From assembly GCA_903911085.1 (NCBI GenBank), contig CAIWCC010000080.1, positions 1 to 54,122 of the forward strand: 54,122 nt of DNA, given 5' to 3'. The notes beneath the pieces were generated by a model. It was not told the DNA's origin. It was given only the letters and a program-made list of their open reading frames with translations, and searched no databases. Both the position numbers and the translations under genes were made by a program. Below are positions 1 through 8,655 of this stretch, one piece after another. Origin of the DNA: an uncultured Bacteroidales bacterium. GTDB taxonomy: Bacteria > Bacteroidota > Bacteroidia > Bacteroidales > Paludibacteraceae. Numbering within the stretch: position 1 is the first letter of the stretch; every line of letters begins with the position of its first letter.

Positions 1-388
1 AAACACAAAAGTTTTCTACGCATACTTCACTCCATTTTTCGGCTCACCAGACGATGTCAGTCCAATGCGAGATTCGGACAGATTGGTAACACGCACATTT
101 TCAACAATATAAAATTTGATGTTTTTTTGTCATGTACTAAACAAAGTATTTTCTCAAAGTCCGATTTTACTTTTTTATTCTTCAATAATTCAACCAATCA
201 TTTGGTTGAAGAATCAAGTGCCAAAAACAACTTCAAAAAAAATATACTGCTTTGATTATCAATAGTTTTATCTGACATAAATGATTCTATTTCAGAAATT
301 TATAGTTAGACCTTCCAGCGTATCAATAAAACAATTCCTAATATATAGCGTTGTAAAGCTAGTTCTATTGATAATTACAAAATAATGC
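1..388. other. Left-edge region, no intact gene; possible frameshifted 38-aa peptide
   Basis: No intact gene is recognisable here. On the minus strand an ATG at 133-131 is followed by a run of seven A. As written the frame closes after about 10 codons. If the run were one A shorter, the frame would read 38 codons to the TAG at 18-16, with a natural-looking composition (it contains NVRVTNLSESRIGLTSSGEP). This could be a decayed small gene, a piece of a larger element, or a sequencing error. The remaining 134-388 is AT-rich leader sequence in front of nhaA, in which I see no convincing promoter. Confidence 0.3.
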
Positions 389-1546
389 ATGATTAGATTA
401 ACAAGACTTTTTAAGGAATTTTATCACAGCGAAAAGGCTGGCGGATTGGTTTTGGTTTTCGCAACAGCTCTTTCGCTAATAGTAGCAAACTCTGCATGGC
501 AGGCAAACTATATCAGTTTTTGGAACATTGATTTTGCTGGGCATAGTATTGTTCATTGGGTGAATGATGGACTTATGACGATTTTCTTTTTACTCATAGG
601 ATTAGAATTAGAGCGCGAAATATATCAAGGAGAACTTTCGAACATAAAAAATGCTGCACTGCCTATTGTTGGGGCTTTGGGTGGTATGCTCGTTCCCGCA
701 GGTTTGTTTATGATGCTAAATTTTGGTACAAATACGCAGGCAGGTGCTGGCATTCCAATGGCTACCGATATAGCTTTTGCAATTGGTATTTTATCACTTC
801 TTGGAAACCGTGTGCCAACTTCACTAAAAGTATTTCTGACAGCTTTAGCTGTAATTGACGATTTAGGCGCAATCATAGTCATTGCCATTTTCTATACCAC
901 ATCCATTTCTTATTACAATTTATTTATTGCCTTTGGAATTCTGGGAATTCTATTTGTTTTAAACCGAATGAAAGTTTTCAACCTAATCCCATATATAATC
1001 GGAGGAATTGCCACTTGGTATTTTATGTTACATTCGGGAGTTCATGCTACTATTACAGGAGTTTTGTTGGCGTTTGTTATTCCTTTTGGCAATGGTGACG
1101 AGAAATCGCCTTCGTTCGTTCTACAACATTTCTTACACAAGCCTGTAGCGTTTATAATTCTGCCTCTATTTGCTATTGCCAATACAGGAATTTCATTGGG
1201 CTCTAATTGGTCAAATGGTCTCACCGATACAAACAGCCTTGGTATTATTGCGGGATTGGTTATTGGAAAACCTTTGGGAATTTGGCTCTTCTCGTTTATA
1301 GGAGTTGGTTTAGGACTTTGTGTTTTGCCTAATGATTTGAAATGGAAAAATATTCTTGGTGCAGGTTTATTAGGAGGTATAGGTTTTACTATGTCCATAT
1401 TTATTACGCTTCTAGCATTTGATAATGCTGAAATTGTGAATAATTCTAAAATTGCTATTCTCGCTGCATCATTTATTGCCGGATTAATAGGATTCTTTTT
1501 TCTAAAAGTAACACTAAAAACGCAGATTAAAGATAATGATAATTAG
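389..1546 (+). CDS. nhaA: Na+/H+ antiporter NhaA
   Basis: Inner-membrane antiporter that exports Na+ in exchange for protons, for pH and sodium homeostasis. The 385 residues match the usual NhaA length. They are almost entirely hydrophobic helices, and the conserved unwound-helix region LAVIDDLGAIIVIA places the paired aspartates at 157-158, equivalent to the ion-binding Asp163/Asp164 of the E. coli protein. Other family landmarks are the N-terminal FFLLIGLELERE stretch and GGIGFTMSIFI near the end. The ATG at 389 is preferred over an out-of-frame ATG four bases upstream. It is convergent with secDF and separated from it by a bidirectional terminator. It appears to be a single-gene unit. Confidence 0.95.
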   Translation: MIRLTRLFKEFYHSEKAGGLVLVFATALSLIVANSAWQANYISFWNIDFAGHSIVHWVNDGLMTIFFLLIGLELEREIYQGELSNIKNAALPIVGALGGMLVPAGLFMMLNFGTNTQAGAGIPMATDIAFAIGILSLLGNRVPTSLKVFLTALAVIDDLGAIIVIAIFYTTSISYYNLFIAFGILGILFVLNRMKVFNLIPYIIGGIATWYFMLHSGVHATITGVLLAFVIPFGNGDEKSPSFVLQHFLHKPVAFIILPLFAIANTGISLGSNWSNGLTDTNSLGIIAGLVIGKPLGIWLFSFIGVGLGLCVLPNDLKWKNILGAGLLGGIGFTMSIFITLLAFDNAEIVNNSKIAILAASFIAGLIGFFFLKVTLKTQIKDNDN

Positions 1547-1650
1547 TCAAAACAAGTATTTATTTTACTGATAATCAAAGATATTTTCCATCTAATCTAC
1601 AATTAATGGGTTAAATGGCTAGTATGCTTTCACTGAAACTTTCACTAATA

Positions 1651-1686
1651 AAAAAAAGCCTTACTGATTTCTCAGTAAGGCTTTTT
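1651..1686. terminator. Bidirectional intrinsic terminator (nhaA / secDF)
   Basis: Perfect 10-bp stem GCCTTACTGA / TCAGTAAGGC (1658-1667 and 1672-1681) with a 4-nt loop. It is flanked by an A-run on the left and a T-run on the right, so it can end transcription from both convergent genes. Confidence 0.9.
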
Positions 1687-1715
1687 CGGGCTTTTATAAA
1701 TCGTATTTCTATGAA

Positions 1716-4700
1716 TTATTTCTTTACTTCCAATTCTTTTTTGGCTCGTCTAATTTTCACTAACTTATCCATTTCTACAGTTACTGGTGAAGCGATAAAT
1801 ACCGAAGAGTAAACACCAATAAATATACCAAATAACATAGCAAAAATAAATCCACGGATTGAATCTCCACCAAATATAAACATTGCTATCAAAGTGATAA
1901 TAACTGTAAATGTAGTACTAAAAGTACGACCTAACATTTGGTTTACAGAATCGTTGATAATCGTAACTCTATCGCGTTTAGGGAATAAACCAACGTTTTC
2001 ACGAATTCTATCGTAGTTGATCACAGTATCATTAATAGAGTATCCAAGTACAGTTAGAATAGCTGCAATAAACGATTGGTCAATTTCCATAGAGAATGGT
2101 GCAATTTCGTAGAATATCGAGAATACACCCATTGTAATTACCACATCGTGAGCCAATGAAATAACAGCTCCTAAAGTATATCCCCATTCGCGGAAACGAA
2201 TTAATATATACAGTCCAATACCAAAAATTGCAAATAAAATAGCCCATACAGCGGAGGTTTTAATGTCGTCGGCAACTGTTGGTCCTACTTTAGAAGAACT
2301 TTTAATATTTTCTTTTACAAAGCTAGCCTCAGTAACATTACTATTCAACATTGGTTTCAAGTTGCTGTAAAGTTTAGATTCAATCTCATCATCAATTGTA
2401 GGTCCGTTTTCAGTGATTTTGTATTTAGTAGAAATACGAACTTGATTTTCATTACCAATTGAGATAACTTGCGGCAAATCACCTTCAAATGCATTTTTAA
2501 GTAATGATTTTACTTCTTCTGTTTTAACTGGCTTGTCAAAGTTTACAATATAATTACGTCCACCTGTAAAGTCGATACCCAAACTAAAACCATGAACACC
2601 AAATGATATAAAACTAATTGCAAATAATATAGCCGATAATACATACATCTTTTTACGAATACTCATAAAATCGATTTTTGTATTTTGAAGGAAATGTTCC
2701 GAAATTTTAGTGTGGAAAGGCAATTCCTTAGCATCTTCACGAGCTGCATAAGTTTCAATCATATAACGGGTTAAAAATACCGCAGTAATAAATGTAGTTA
2801 AAATACCAAAGCTTAATGTAACCCCGAAACCTTTGATAGGACCTTGACCAAAAATTACCAATACAATACCAGTTAAAAGAGTAGTAACGTTAGAGTCGAT
2901 AATAGCTGTTAATGCGTGTTCAAAACCTTCCTTAATAGAAGCACGCATGTTTTTACCATGACGCATTTCTTCACGTATACGTTCGTAGATAAGTACGTTA
3001 GCATCCACTGCCATACCCATTGTGAGCACAATACCCGCAATACCTGGCAATGTAAGAACAGAACCAAATGAAGCTAAAATTCCCATTAAGAAAAATACGT
3101 TGGCAAAAAGTGCAATATCAGCAATAAGTCCAGGTATAAAACCGTAATAAAGAATCATATAAGCCAAAACCAAAAGGAAAGCAATGATAAATGAAATTAA
3201 ACCATTATTAATTGCTTCTTGACCCAATGAAGGACCAACAACATCTTCTTGTACAATACGAGCAGGTGCAGGCATTTTACCCGATTTCAATGTGTTAGCT
3301 AAATCCTTTGCTTCTTCTACAGTGAAGTTACCTGTAATTTGTGAGCTACCACCCGAAATTTCTGTGTTTACTGTTGGGAATGAATAAATATAACCATCCA
3401 AAGCAATTGCAATCGATTTACCGATATTATCTTTGGTCATACGCGCCCATGTTTTTGAACCTTCTTGATTCATTGTCATGCTTACGTTGGCATAAGCCGA
3501 AGTTTGACTAAAGTCTGCACGAGCATCTGTAATCACATCGCCACCAAGTGGAGCACGTCCGTCGCGATTAGTGATTTTGATAGCAATCAGTTGGAAAATT
3601 TCCCCTTTTGTATCTAAAGCTTTTACTGTCCAGCGCAAACCTAAGTCGCGAGGTAAAACTTCCTTAACTTGTTTGGTTGCAAAGTAAGCATTAATTTTTG
3701 CAGTATCTTTACTTTGTGCCATACCTACAATTGGTCCACGACCTCTATTGTCGACTTGAAGAATTGCAAACAATGGATTTTCAGCACGGCTTTTTTCCAT
3801 CATTTTAGTAGAGTCAGTTTTTGATTCAACTTTCTTTCCTAAAGCTGCTTTTAAACTATCTACTTTATTTACAGCTTTAGCAGCCGCTGGAGCAGTTGTT
3901 GCTGCAGCAGCAACAGCAGCTTTAGTAGTATCAGCAACAGCAGCAGGAGCTTTACCAGCAGCCGATTGCAAATTAAATAAAACTGTATTAGCTTGAGCCA
4001 AATTATTATAAATTTCGCTTAACTCATAAGTTTCCCAAAATTCCAAATTGGCAGAACCTTGAAGTAATTTACGAACACGTTCTGGTTCCTTAATTCCTGG
4101 AAGTTCAATTAAAATACGACCAGTACTTTCAAGTTTTTGGATATTAGGTTGAACAACACCAAAACGGTCGATACGAGTACGTAATACGTTGAATGAATTG
4201 CTAATAGCACCATCAACTTCAGTTTTAATCACTTTTAAAACATCTGCATTAGAAGTTGTAAGAGATATTTTATCTTTCAATTCGAAAGTACTGAAAATGG
4301 TAGCCAATTTTGCATTTGGATCCAATTTTGTATAAGTTCTTGCAAACAAATCCAAATAAGGTACTTGACTGTTAGTGAATTGAAGTTTAGAAGCACTATC
4401 CAAAGCTAGATTGAAAGTTGGATTGGTGTTGAAATCGGATAACGAACGAATAATATCTGGAACAGATACTTCCAATGTTACGTTCATACCGCCTTTTAAG
4501 TCGAGGCCTAAGTTGATTTCTTTTTCGCGACACTCTTTAAGGGTGTAACCTAACCAAACTTTTTCGCTAGCTATAGAGTCTAAGTAGTTGTACTCTTTTA
4601 GTTTATCGCCGGCGGCATACTCTTTAGCTTTTTTGTTGTAGTTGCCAGTTACAAAGCTAAACGAAAGGTAAAATAAGCACACTAAGGTAAGTGCTATTGC

Positions 4701-4730
4701 AAAAAGTCTTACAAGTCCTTTGTTTTGCAT
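1716..4730 (-). CDS. secDF: Fused protein translocase subunit SecDF
   Basis: Membrane component that uses proton motive force to help SecYEG-translocated proteins leave the channel. SecD and SecF are fused in one 1004-residue chain, as is usual in Bacteroidetes. The SecD half begins with one membrane helix and the conserved GLDLKGGMNVTLEV region near residue 75. The SecF half begins around residue 680, with GIDFTGGRNYIV near 715. Each half ends in a five-helix bundle; the first contains the MGMAVDANVLIYERIREE motif. Between about residues 248 and 316 lies an Ala/Lys-rich low-complexity insert inside the first periplasmic domain, probably a flexible loop. A -7-like box lies about 54 bp upstream of the start. 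Confidence 0.96.
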   Translation of the reverse strand: MQNKGLVRLFAIALTLVCLFYLSFSFVTGNYNKKAKEYAAGDKLKEYNYLDSIASEKVWLGYTLKECREKEINLGLDLKGGMNVTLEVSVPDIIRSLSDFNTNPTFNLALDSASKLQFTNSQVPYLDLFARTYTKLDPNAKLATIFSTFELKDKISLTTSNADVLKVIKTEVDGAISNSFNVLRTRIDRFGVVQPNIQKLESTGRILIELPGIKEPERVRKLLQGSANLEFWETYELSEIYNNLAQANTVLFNLQSAAGKAPAAVADTTKAAVAAAATTAPAAAKAVNKVDSLKAALGKKVESKTDSTKMMEKSRAENPLFAILQVDNRGRGPIVGMAQSKDTAKINAYFATKQVKEVLPRDLGLRWTVKALDTKGEIFQLIAIKITNRDGRAPLGGDVITDARADFSQTSAYANVSMTMNQEGSKTWARMTKDNIGKSIAIALDGYIYSFPTVNTEISGGSSQITGNFTVEEAKDLANTLKSGKMPAPARIVQEDVVGPSLGQEAINNGLISFIIAFLLVLAYMILYYGFIPGLIADIALFANVFFLMGILASFGSVLTLPGIAGIVLTMGMAVDANVLIYERIREEMRHGKNMRASIKEGFEHALTAIIDSNVTTLLTGIVLVIFGQGPIKGFGVTLSFGILTTFITAVFLTRYMIETYAAREDAKELPFHTKISEHFLQNTKIDFMSIRKKMYVLSAILFAISFISFGVHGFSLGIDFTGGRNYIVNFDKPVKTEEVKSLLKNAFEGDLPQVISIGNENQVRISTKYKITENGPTIDDEIESKLYSNLKPMLNSNVTEASFVKENIKSSSKVGPTVADDIKTSAVWAILFAIFGIGLYILIRFREWGYTLGAVISLAHDVVITMGVFSIFYEIAPFSMEIDQSFIAAILTVLGYSINDTVINYDRIRENVGLFPKRDRVTIINDSVNQMLGRTFSTTFTVIITLIAMFIFGGDSIRGFIFAMLFGIFIGVYSSVFIASPVTVEMDKLVKIRRAKKELEVKK

Positions 4731-4783
4731 GGAAAAATTTATTTAAAATAAGACATTAATTAGTTCATTTTTTTTACGAGGTG

Positions 4784-4791
4784 CAAATATA
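4784..4791 (-). promoter_or_regulatory. -7 box of the secDF promoter
   Basis: CAAATATA on the plus strand reads TATATTTG on the minus strand, matching the Bacteroidetes TAnnTTTG -7 consensus about 54 bp before the secDF start. A CAAA at 4807-4810 could be the -33 TTTG, but the 15-bp spacer is shorter than usual. The rest of this 336-bp gap, up to the tRNA promoter, is AT-rich and shows nothing I can name. Confidence 0.5.
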
Positions 4792-5021
4792 GCGTTTTTT
4801 TCTTTACAAACATAGTGAAATCTTAATCAGGTGTTTGAAAAGCATATAAAATTATGAAAATAAATTTATTTTGAGGTTATTCAATACCAAACACTATGAT
4901 TTGTTTATTACTTTTAATGATAATTGGCATTTTAACAAGAAATGTTTTCTGTTGTAAAGATATGATTATATAGTACTTAGTAAGTATATTACTCCGATTT
5001 TCAAAAAATAACAATAAATTA

Positions 5022-5052
5022 TTTGTTTATAATGAAAAAAGCAGTACTTTTG
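5022..5052 (+). promoter_or_regulatory. Promoter of the initiator tRNA gene
   Basis: TTTG (5022-5025), a 19-bp spacer, then TACTTTTG (5045-5052). This is an excellent match to the Bacteroidetes -33/-7 consensus TTTG-N19-TAnnTTTG, placed 14 bp before the tRNA 5' end. Confidence 0.85.
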
Positions 5053-5066
5053 CAGTCACAAAATAT

Positions 5067-5138
<72 letters not shown>

Positions 5139-5141
5139 CAC

Positions 5142-5178
5142 AAAAAAAGGTTGTTTCTTTATTGAGACAACCTTTTTT
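5142..5178. terminator. Bidirectional terminator after tRNA-fMet
   Basis: The stem GGTTGTTTC / GAGACAACC is flanked by AAAAAAA and TTTTTT. It serves the tRNA gene on the plus strand and the convergent tamL on the minus strand. Confidence 0.88.
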
Positions 5179-5223
5179 ATTTAAATTATTCGGCCTTGAA
5201 ACTATTTAGTCATACCGAAACTT

Positions 5224-7497
5224 TTAAAACGGATATCCAATTGCGAGGTGAACAGCAAAATCGTCATTCCATGAAGGACTAATCCTCCATTGCTCCCTGC
5301 GAGTTCTTACAGGGTCGAAAAGTCTAACTCCAAGATCTAATCGGGCAATAAAAAAAGAAATATCGAACCGTAACCCCGTTCCATAAGCAATGGCTATTTG
5401 TTTCATAAATGAATCAATTTTAAAAGTTCCACCCAATTGATTGTCATAATCGTTAATAGTCCAGATATTTCCTGCATCTAAGAAAAATGCTCCTTCAATA
5501 ATCCAAAAAAGTTTGGTGCGATATTCCATACTCATTTCTAACTTAATATCGCCTACTTGATTATAATCTCTTTTTTTATCAGCAATTCGTTTATACACTC
5601 CTGGTCCTAAAGTACTTTCGCTCCAACCCCTAATACTATTGGCACCGCCGCTAAAAAATCGTTTTTCGTATGGAATTATGTCAGCATTTCCATAAGGAAC
5701 TGCAAGACCAAGTCCTAAATGATATACAAAGCGATTGTTTTTGTCATAAATTTGGTGATGGGTGGTATTGTATTCGCCTTTAATATATTGCGAATACTGA
5801 ATATTAAATAAGCGATAAGCACCAGTCGTATCGGGAGTACTTTTCATTAAATGACTCAGTCCATACAAAAGATTACCCGCTGTTTCGATGCTGTATTTAT
5901 AGGTGGAGAAATTTTGTAATGATCTGGAAGCACTTGCGGTACTGTAAGAGCCTGAATATCCAATACGCATAATAAAGTGATTTTCGTAATTGAATTTATT
6001 GAACACGCCAGTATTCAAATAATTATCAATAAACGACTCTGATTTCCAAGGAAAATAGACATAATTAAGGTCTAATAATTGAAAACTATGGCTATAGCGC
6101 TGACGAGTCCATGAATACATTGTACCTGTTCCAATGTTGATAGACGAAAACTCATGAGGGCGATATTGGTAGCTAAGAGCACTCGTAAATTCAGTATTAG
6201 CATGAAAATTTCTCTTAAAATCGTAAGTCCCTATTGGCAACATGAATCGGGGAATTTTTAACCCCAATTGTACCCCTAATTGTTGTGCCCAAATATCTTT
6301 TTGCCACTCGTACGAGCTTTTCAATTGCATAGAAAGTGTTTCGGCGCCTTTAAAGATATTTCGGTGCATCGTACTAAAATTCAATGCACCACCCCAATAT
6401 CCGTCGGTATATGTACCTTCCAATTCTGTTGAAAATGAAACCTCCTTGCCAGGAACAACAATAATATAACAATCCAACAAGCTGTCAGTGGCTACTTTGA
6501 AATTAATATTTACATACTTTATTGGACCAAGTGAATTGAGTGAAGAATATGTTCTTTCAACATCTCTATCACTAAAAACTGTATTTGGATTTATGTAGGT
6601 ATTTTGTACTAATGCATCTAGTTTTATGATTTGTTTTTGAGGTGAAACAAGAATAAAATCGCGAAATGAAACTGTATCTAAAGATTCAGAAGCACGTAAC
6701 CCTGGTGTCAAATTTGCAGCAGTATTGGAATAAAATATTACTTTTCGAATTTTAAATTGCTTAAAAACAGCTTTGTACGTAGAGTCATTTTTGTTCTGTA
6801 AATAGTCGCGCAATTGTAACGAAACATCAACAATGTGAGAGTTTAATGCACTATCAACTGAATATGTCAAAAATTCTTTGCTGAAATTATAATAACCGCG
6901 GCGACGAAAACGCTCTGTAATACGATCTCTTTCGGCATTAAAGACATCTACATCAAACAAAATATTTGTTTTTATTAACGATCGTGAAGTGTCGGCAGCT
7001 ATTGCTAATAATGAATCATTGTTTAAATTAATTTTATAGTCTCTTAATTTGTATGGTTGATTTGATTTAATGATATATTCAACATTTGCTTTTTTTCCTT
7101 TTGTGATAACATTACTTGATACTTTTGCATTCATATATCCTTTGTTTTCGACTAAAAGCTGAAGTTGCTTAACCGAAATAGAGGTAAGTGACGAATTGTA
7201 AATAACTGGTTCATCACCAATTCGTTTGATAGTTTTATTTACAAATCGTTTGAATTTTGTGGTAGAATCTTTTCCTGCTAAATTATAAATGCCTAATTGC
7301 ATTCTAAAAAGTCCAAAAACAGCGGCATTGGCAGTTTGCCTTAAATACTCTTTCAATTCGGAGCGTTTAACTTCTTTAATATCGCCTTTTATACTTGTTT
7401 TGTTGAGCAAAAACTCACCTTCGGGCACAAACTTAGTGCTATTGCAAGCTGAAATCAAAAGAACAAGAATAAATAAGCTCAAAAACTGTTTTTTCAT
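5224..7497 (-). CDS. tamL: TamL-type outer-membrane assembly lipoprotein (BamA/TamA family)
   Basis: Predicted Omp85-family outer-membrane protein that helps insert or assemble envelope proteins. In Bacteroidetes the TamA homologue is lipidated (TamL) and pairs with TamB. The N-terminus has a hydrophobic stretch ending in LLISAC, with the lipid-accepting Cys at about residue 18. Residues of about 20-330 look like POTRA repeats. The rest (about 370-757) is a 16-strand-type barrel rich in alternating aromatic residues. The motif GGANSIRGW late in the barrel is the VRGF/Y-like loop motif of the family. No tamB is next to it in this window. Confidence 0.85.
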   Translation of the reverse strand: MKKQFLSLFILVLLISACNSTKFVPEGEFLLNKTSIKGDIKEVKRSELKEYLRQTANAAVFGLFRMQLGIYNLAGKDSTTKFKRFVNKTIKRIGDEPVIYNSSLTSISVKQLQLLVENKGYMNAKVSSNVITKGKKANVEYIIKSNQPYKLRDYKINLNNDSLLAIAADTSRSLIKTNILFDVDVFNAERDRITERFRRRGYYNFSKEFLTYSVDSALNSHIVDVSLQLRDYLQNKNDSTYKAVFKQFKIRKVIFYSNTAANLTPGLRASESLDTVSFRDFILVSPQKQIIKLDALVQNTYINPNTVFSDRDVERTYSSLNSLGPIKYVNINFKVATDSLLDCYIIVVPGKEVSFSTELEGTYTDGYWGGALNFSTMHRNIFKGAETLSMQLKSSYEWQKDIWAQQLGVQLGLKIPRFMLPIGTYDFKRNFHANTEFTSALSYQYRPHEFSSINIGTGTMYSWTRQRYSHSFQLLDLNYVYFPWKSESFIDNYLNTGVFNKFNYENHFIMRIGYSGSYSTASASRSLQNFSTYKYSIETAGNLLYGLSHLMKSTPDTTGAYRLFNIQYSQYIKGEYNTTHHQIYDKNNRFVYHLGLGLAVPYGNADIIPYEKRFFSGGANSIRGWSESTLGPGVYKRIADKKRDYNQVGDIKLEMSMEYRTKLFWIIEGAFFLDAGNIWTINDYDNQLGGTFKIDSFMKQIAIAYGTGLRFDISFFIARLDLGVRLFDPVRTRREQWRISPSWNDDFAVHLAIGYPF

Positions 7498-7528
7498 ACC
7501 AAATTAAAAAAGAAATAAAAATATTTTG

Positions 7529-7536
7529 CAAATATA
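7529..7536 (-). promoter_or_regulatory. -7 box of tamL
   Basis: CAAATATA on the plus strand (TATATTTG on the minus strand) matches TAnnTTTG and lies 32 bp before the tamL start. No clear -33 box is seen. Confidence 0.45.
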
Positions 7537-7558
7537 GCTTTTTTATCGTTTTCTTTGC

Positions 7559-7566
7559 TAGCTTTG
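7559..7566 (+). promoter_or_regulatory. -7 box of the RNA methyltransferase gene
   Basis: TAGCTTTG matches TAnnTTTG about 120 bp before the ATG at 7686, in the divergent region shared with tamL. The -33 element is poor. Confidence 0.4.
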
Positions 7567-7685
7567 TAACATAAAGATTTACTATTCATACAAAAACACT
7601 TCATTTAACTTTTTAAAAGTTTTAAGTGAATTTTTTTTAGAAGTAAGTAATGTTACCAAGATATATTAAACCCCGATAAAGTAAA

Positions 7686-8438
7686 ATGCTATCGAAAAGT
7701 AAAATTAAATTAATAACTAGCTTATTACAAAAGAAATTTAGAGACGAAACTGGATTATTCATTGCCGAAGGTGGTAAATTAGTATTTGATTTGTCCTCAT
7801 CTTTCCGTTGCAGCATACTTATTGCGACAGTAAATTGGTGGAGCGAAAATGAAAAAATTATTTCAGATGAATATATTACAGTTACTGAGGATGAGCTAAA
7901 AAAAATCTCAAATCAGAAAAGCCCTCAAGGAGTTATGGCAATTTTCGAAAAGCCTTCCAATGACTTTACAATGGGCGACTTGACCAATAAACTAAGTTTG
8001 GCATTAGACAATGTTCAAGATCCGGGTAACTTAGGAACAATAATTCGTGTGGCTGATTGGTTCGGAATTGCAAATGTGTTTTGTTCAAAAAATTCAGCTG
8101 ATGCATACAGTCCAAAAACAGTTCAAGCAACAATGGGAGCGTTGGCAAGAGTTAAGATTCATTATTTGGACTTACCTGAATTTATAAAGAATTGTAACAA
8201 TCTACTTCCAATTTATGGTACTTTTATGGATGGAGAAAACATTTATAGTAAAGAGTTGACTGAATCTGGAATTATAGTGATGGGAAATGAAGGTAATGGA
8301 ATTTCTGAAGAAATTGAAAAATTAATTACAAACCGTTTGTTGATACCAAGTTATCCGTCGAATGAACCAAGTTCAGAATCGTTAAATGTGAGTATAGCGA
8401 CTGCTCTTGTATGTGGCGAATTTAGAAGAAGAATTTGA
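7686..8438 (+). CDS. TrmH/SpoU-family RNA 2'-O-methyltransferase
   Basis: Predicted SAM-dependent methyltransferase that adds a 2'-O-methyl group to rRNA or tRNA. The N-terminal 90 residues form a SpoU substrate-binding-type domain (KKFRDETGLFIAEGGKLV). All three SPOUT knot motifs follow: DNVQDPGNLGTIIRVADWFG (motif 1, around 100-120), IVMGNEGNGISEEI (motif 2) and IPSYPSNEPSSESLNVSIA (motif 3) near the C-terminus. The 250-residue length is typical. The family is certain. Whether the target is 23S rRNA (RlmB-like) or tRNA cannot be told from sequence, so no symbol is given. It is a single gene with its own terminator. Confidence 0.9.
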   Translation: MLSKSKIKLITSLLQKKFRDETGLFIAEGGKLVFDLSSSFRCSILIATVNWWSENEKIISDEYITVTEDELKKISNQKSPQGVMAIFEKPSNDFTMGDLTNKLSLALDNVQDPGNLGTIIRVADWFGIANVFCSKNSADAYSPKTVQATMGALARVKIHYLDLPEFIKNCNNLLPIYGTFMDGENIYSKELTESGIIVMGNEGNGISEEIEKLITNRLLIPSYPSNEPSSESLNVSIATALVCGEFRRRI

Positions 8439-8480
8439 CATGTAAGATTTATTAAAAACAAGTTATACCCATTTTGTACA

Positions 8481-8523
8481 AAAAAAAAGAATGTCTGACT
8501 TTTGAAATGTCAAACATTCTTTC
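8481..8523. terminator. Intrinsic terminator, usable from both sides
   Basis: The stem GAATGTcTGAC / GTCAaACATTC, with one mismatch and a 9-nt loop, is flanked by an A-run and a T-run. It ends the methyltransferase transcript and probably also the convergent 8656-11784 transcript. Confidence 0.75.
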
Positions 8524-8655
8524 CGAGCTAATAAACAAACAAATAAACTAAATAATTTCAAATTCTTACTCAATTTTACTATGTAAGTATTTGAATAATT
8601 GAACTTTGTGTTGCTTTATGAAAAATTCAGTACCCGAAAGGGATTGAAGTTGTAA

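Noticed and set aside
1615-1812. 65-codon plus-strand frame across the nhaA/secDF terminator
   Set aside because: It runs through the terminator hairpin and into the antisense of secDF, so it is a shadow.
7563-7571. TTTGTAACA in the tamL/methyltransferase gap as a further operator copy
   Set aside because: There is no second half-site at 21 bp, and its distance from the tamL -7 box does not fit. The bases belong to the TAGCTTTG box of the methyltransferase promoter.
8632-8650. ACCCGAAAGGGATTGAAG, which looks like the end of a CRISPR repeat
   Set aside because: It occurs once, there are no regularly spaced copies and no cas genes nearby. The stem is only three to four base pairs, and it has no T-run as a terminator would.
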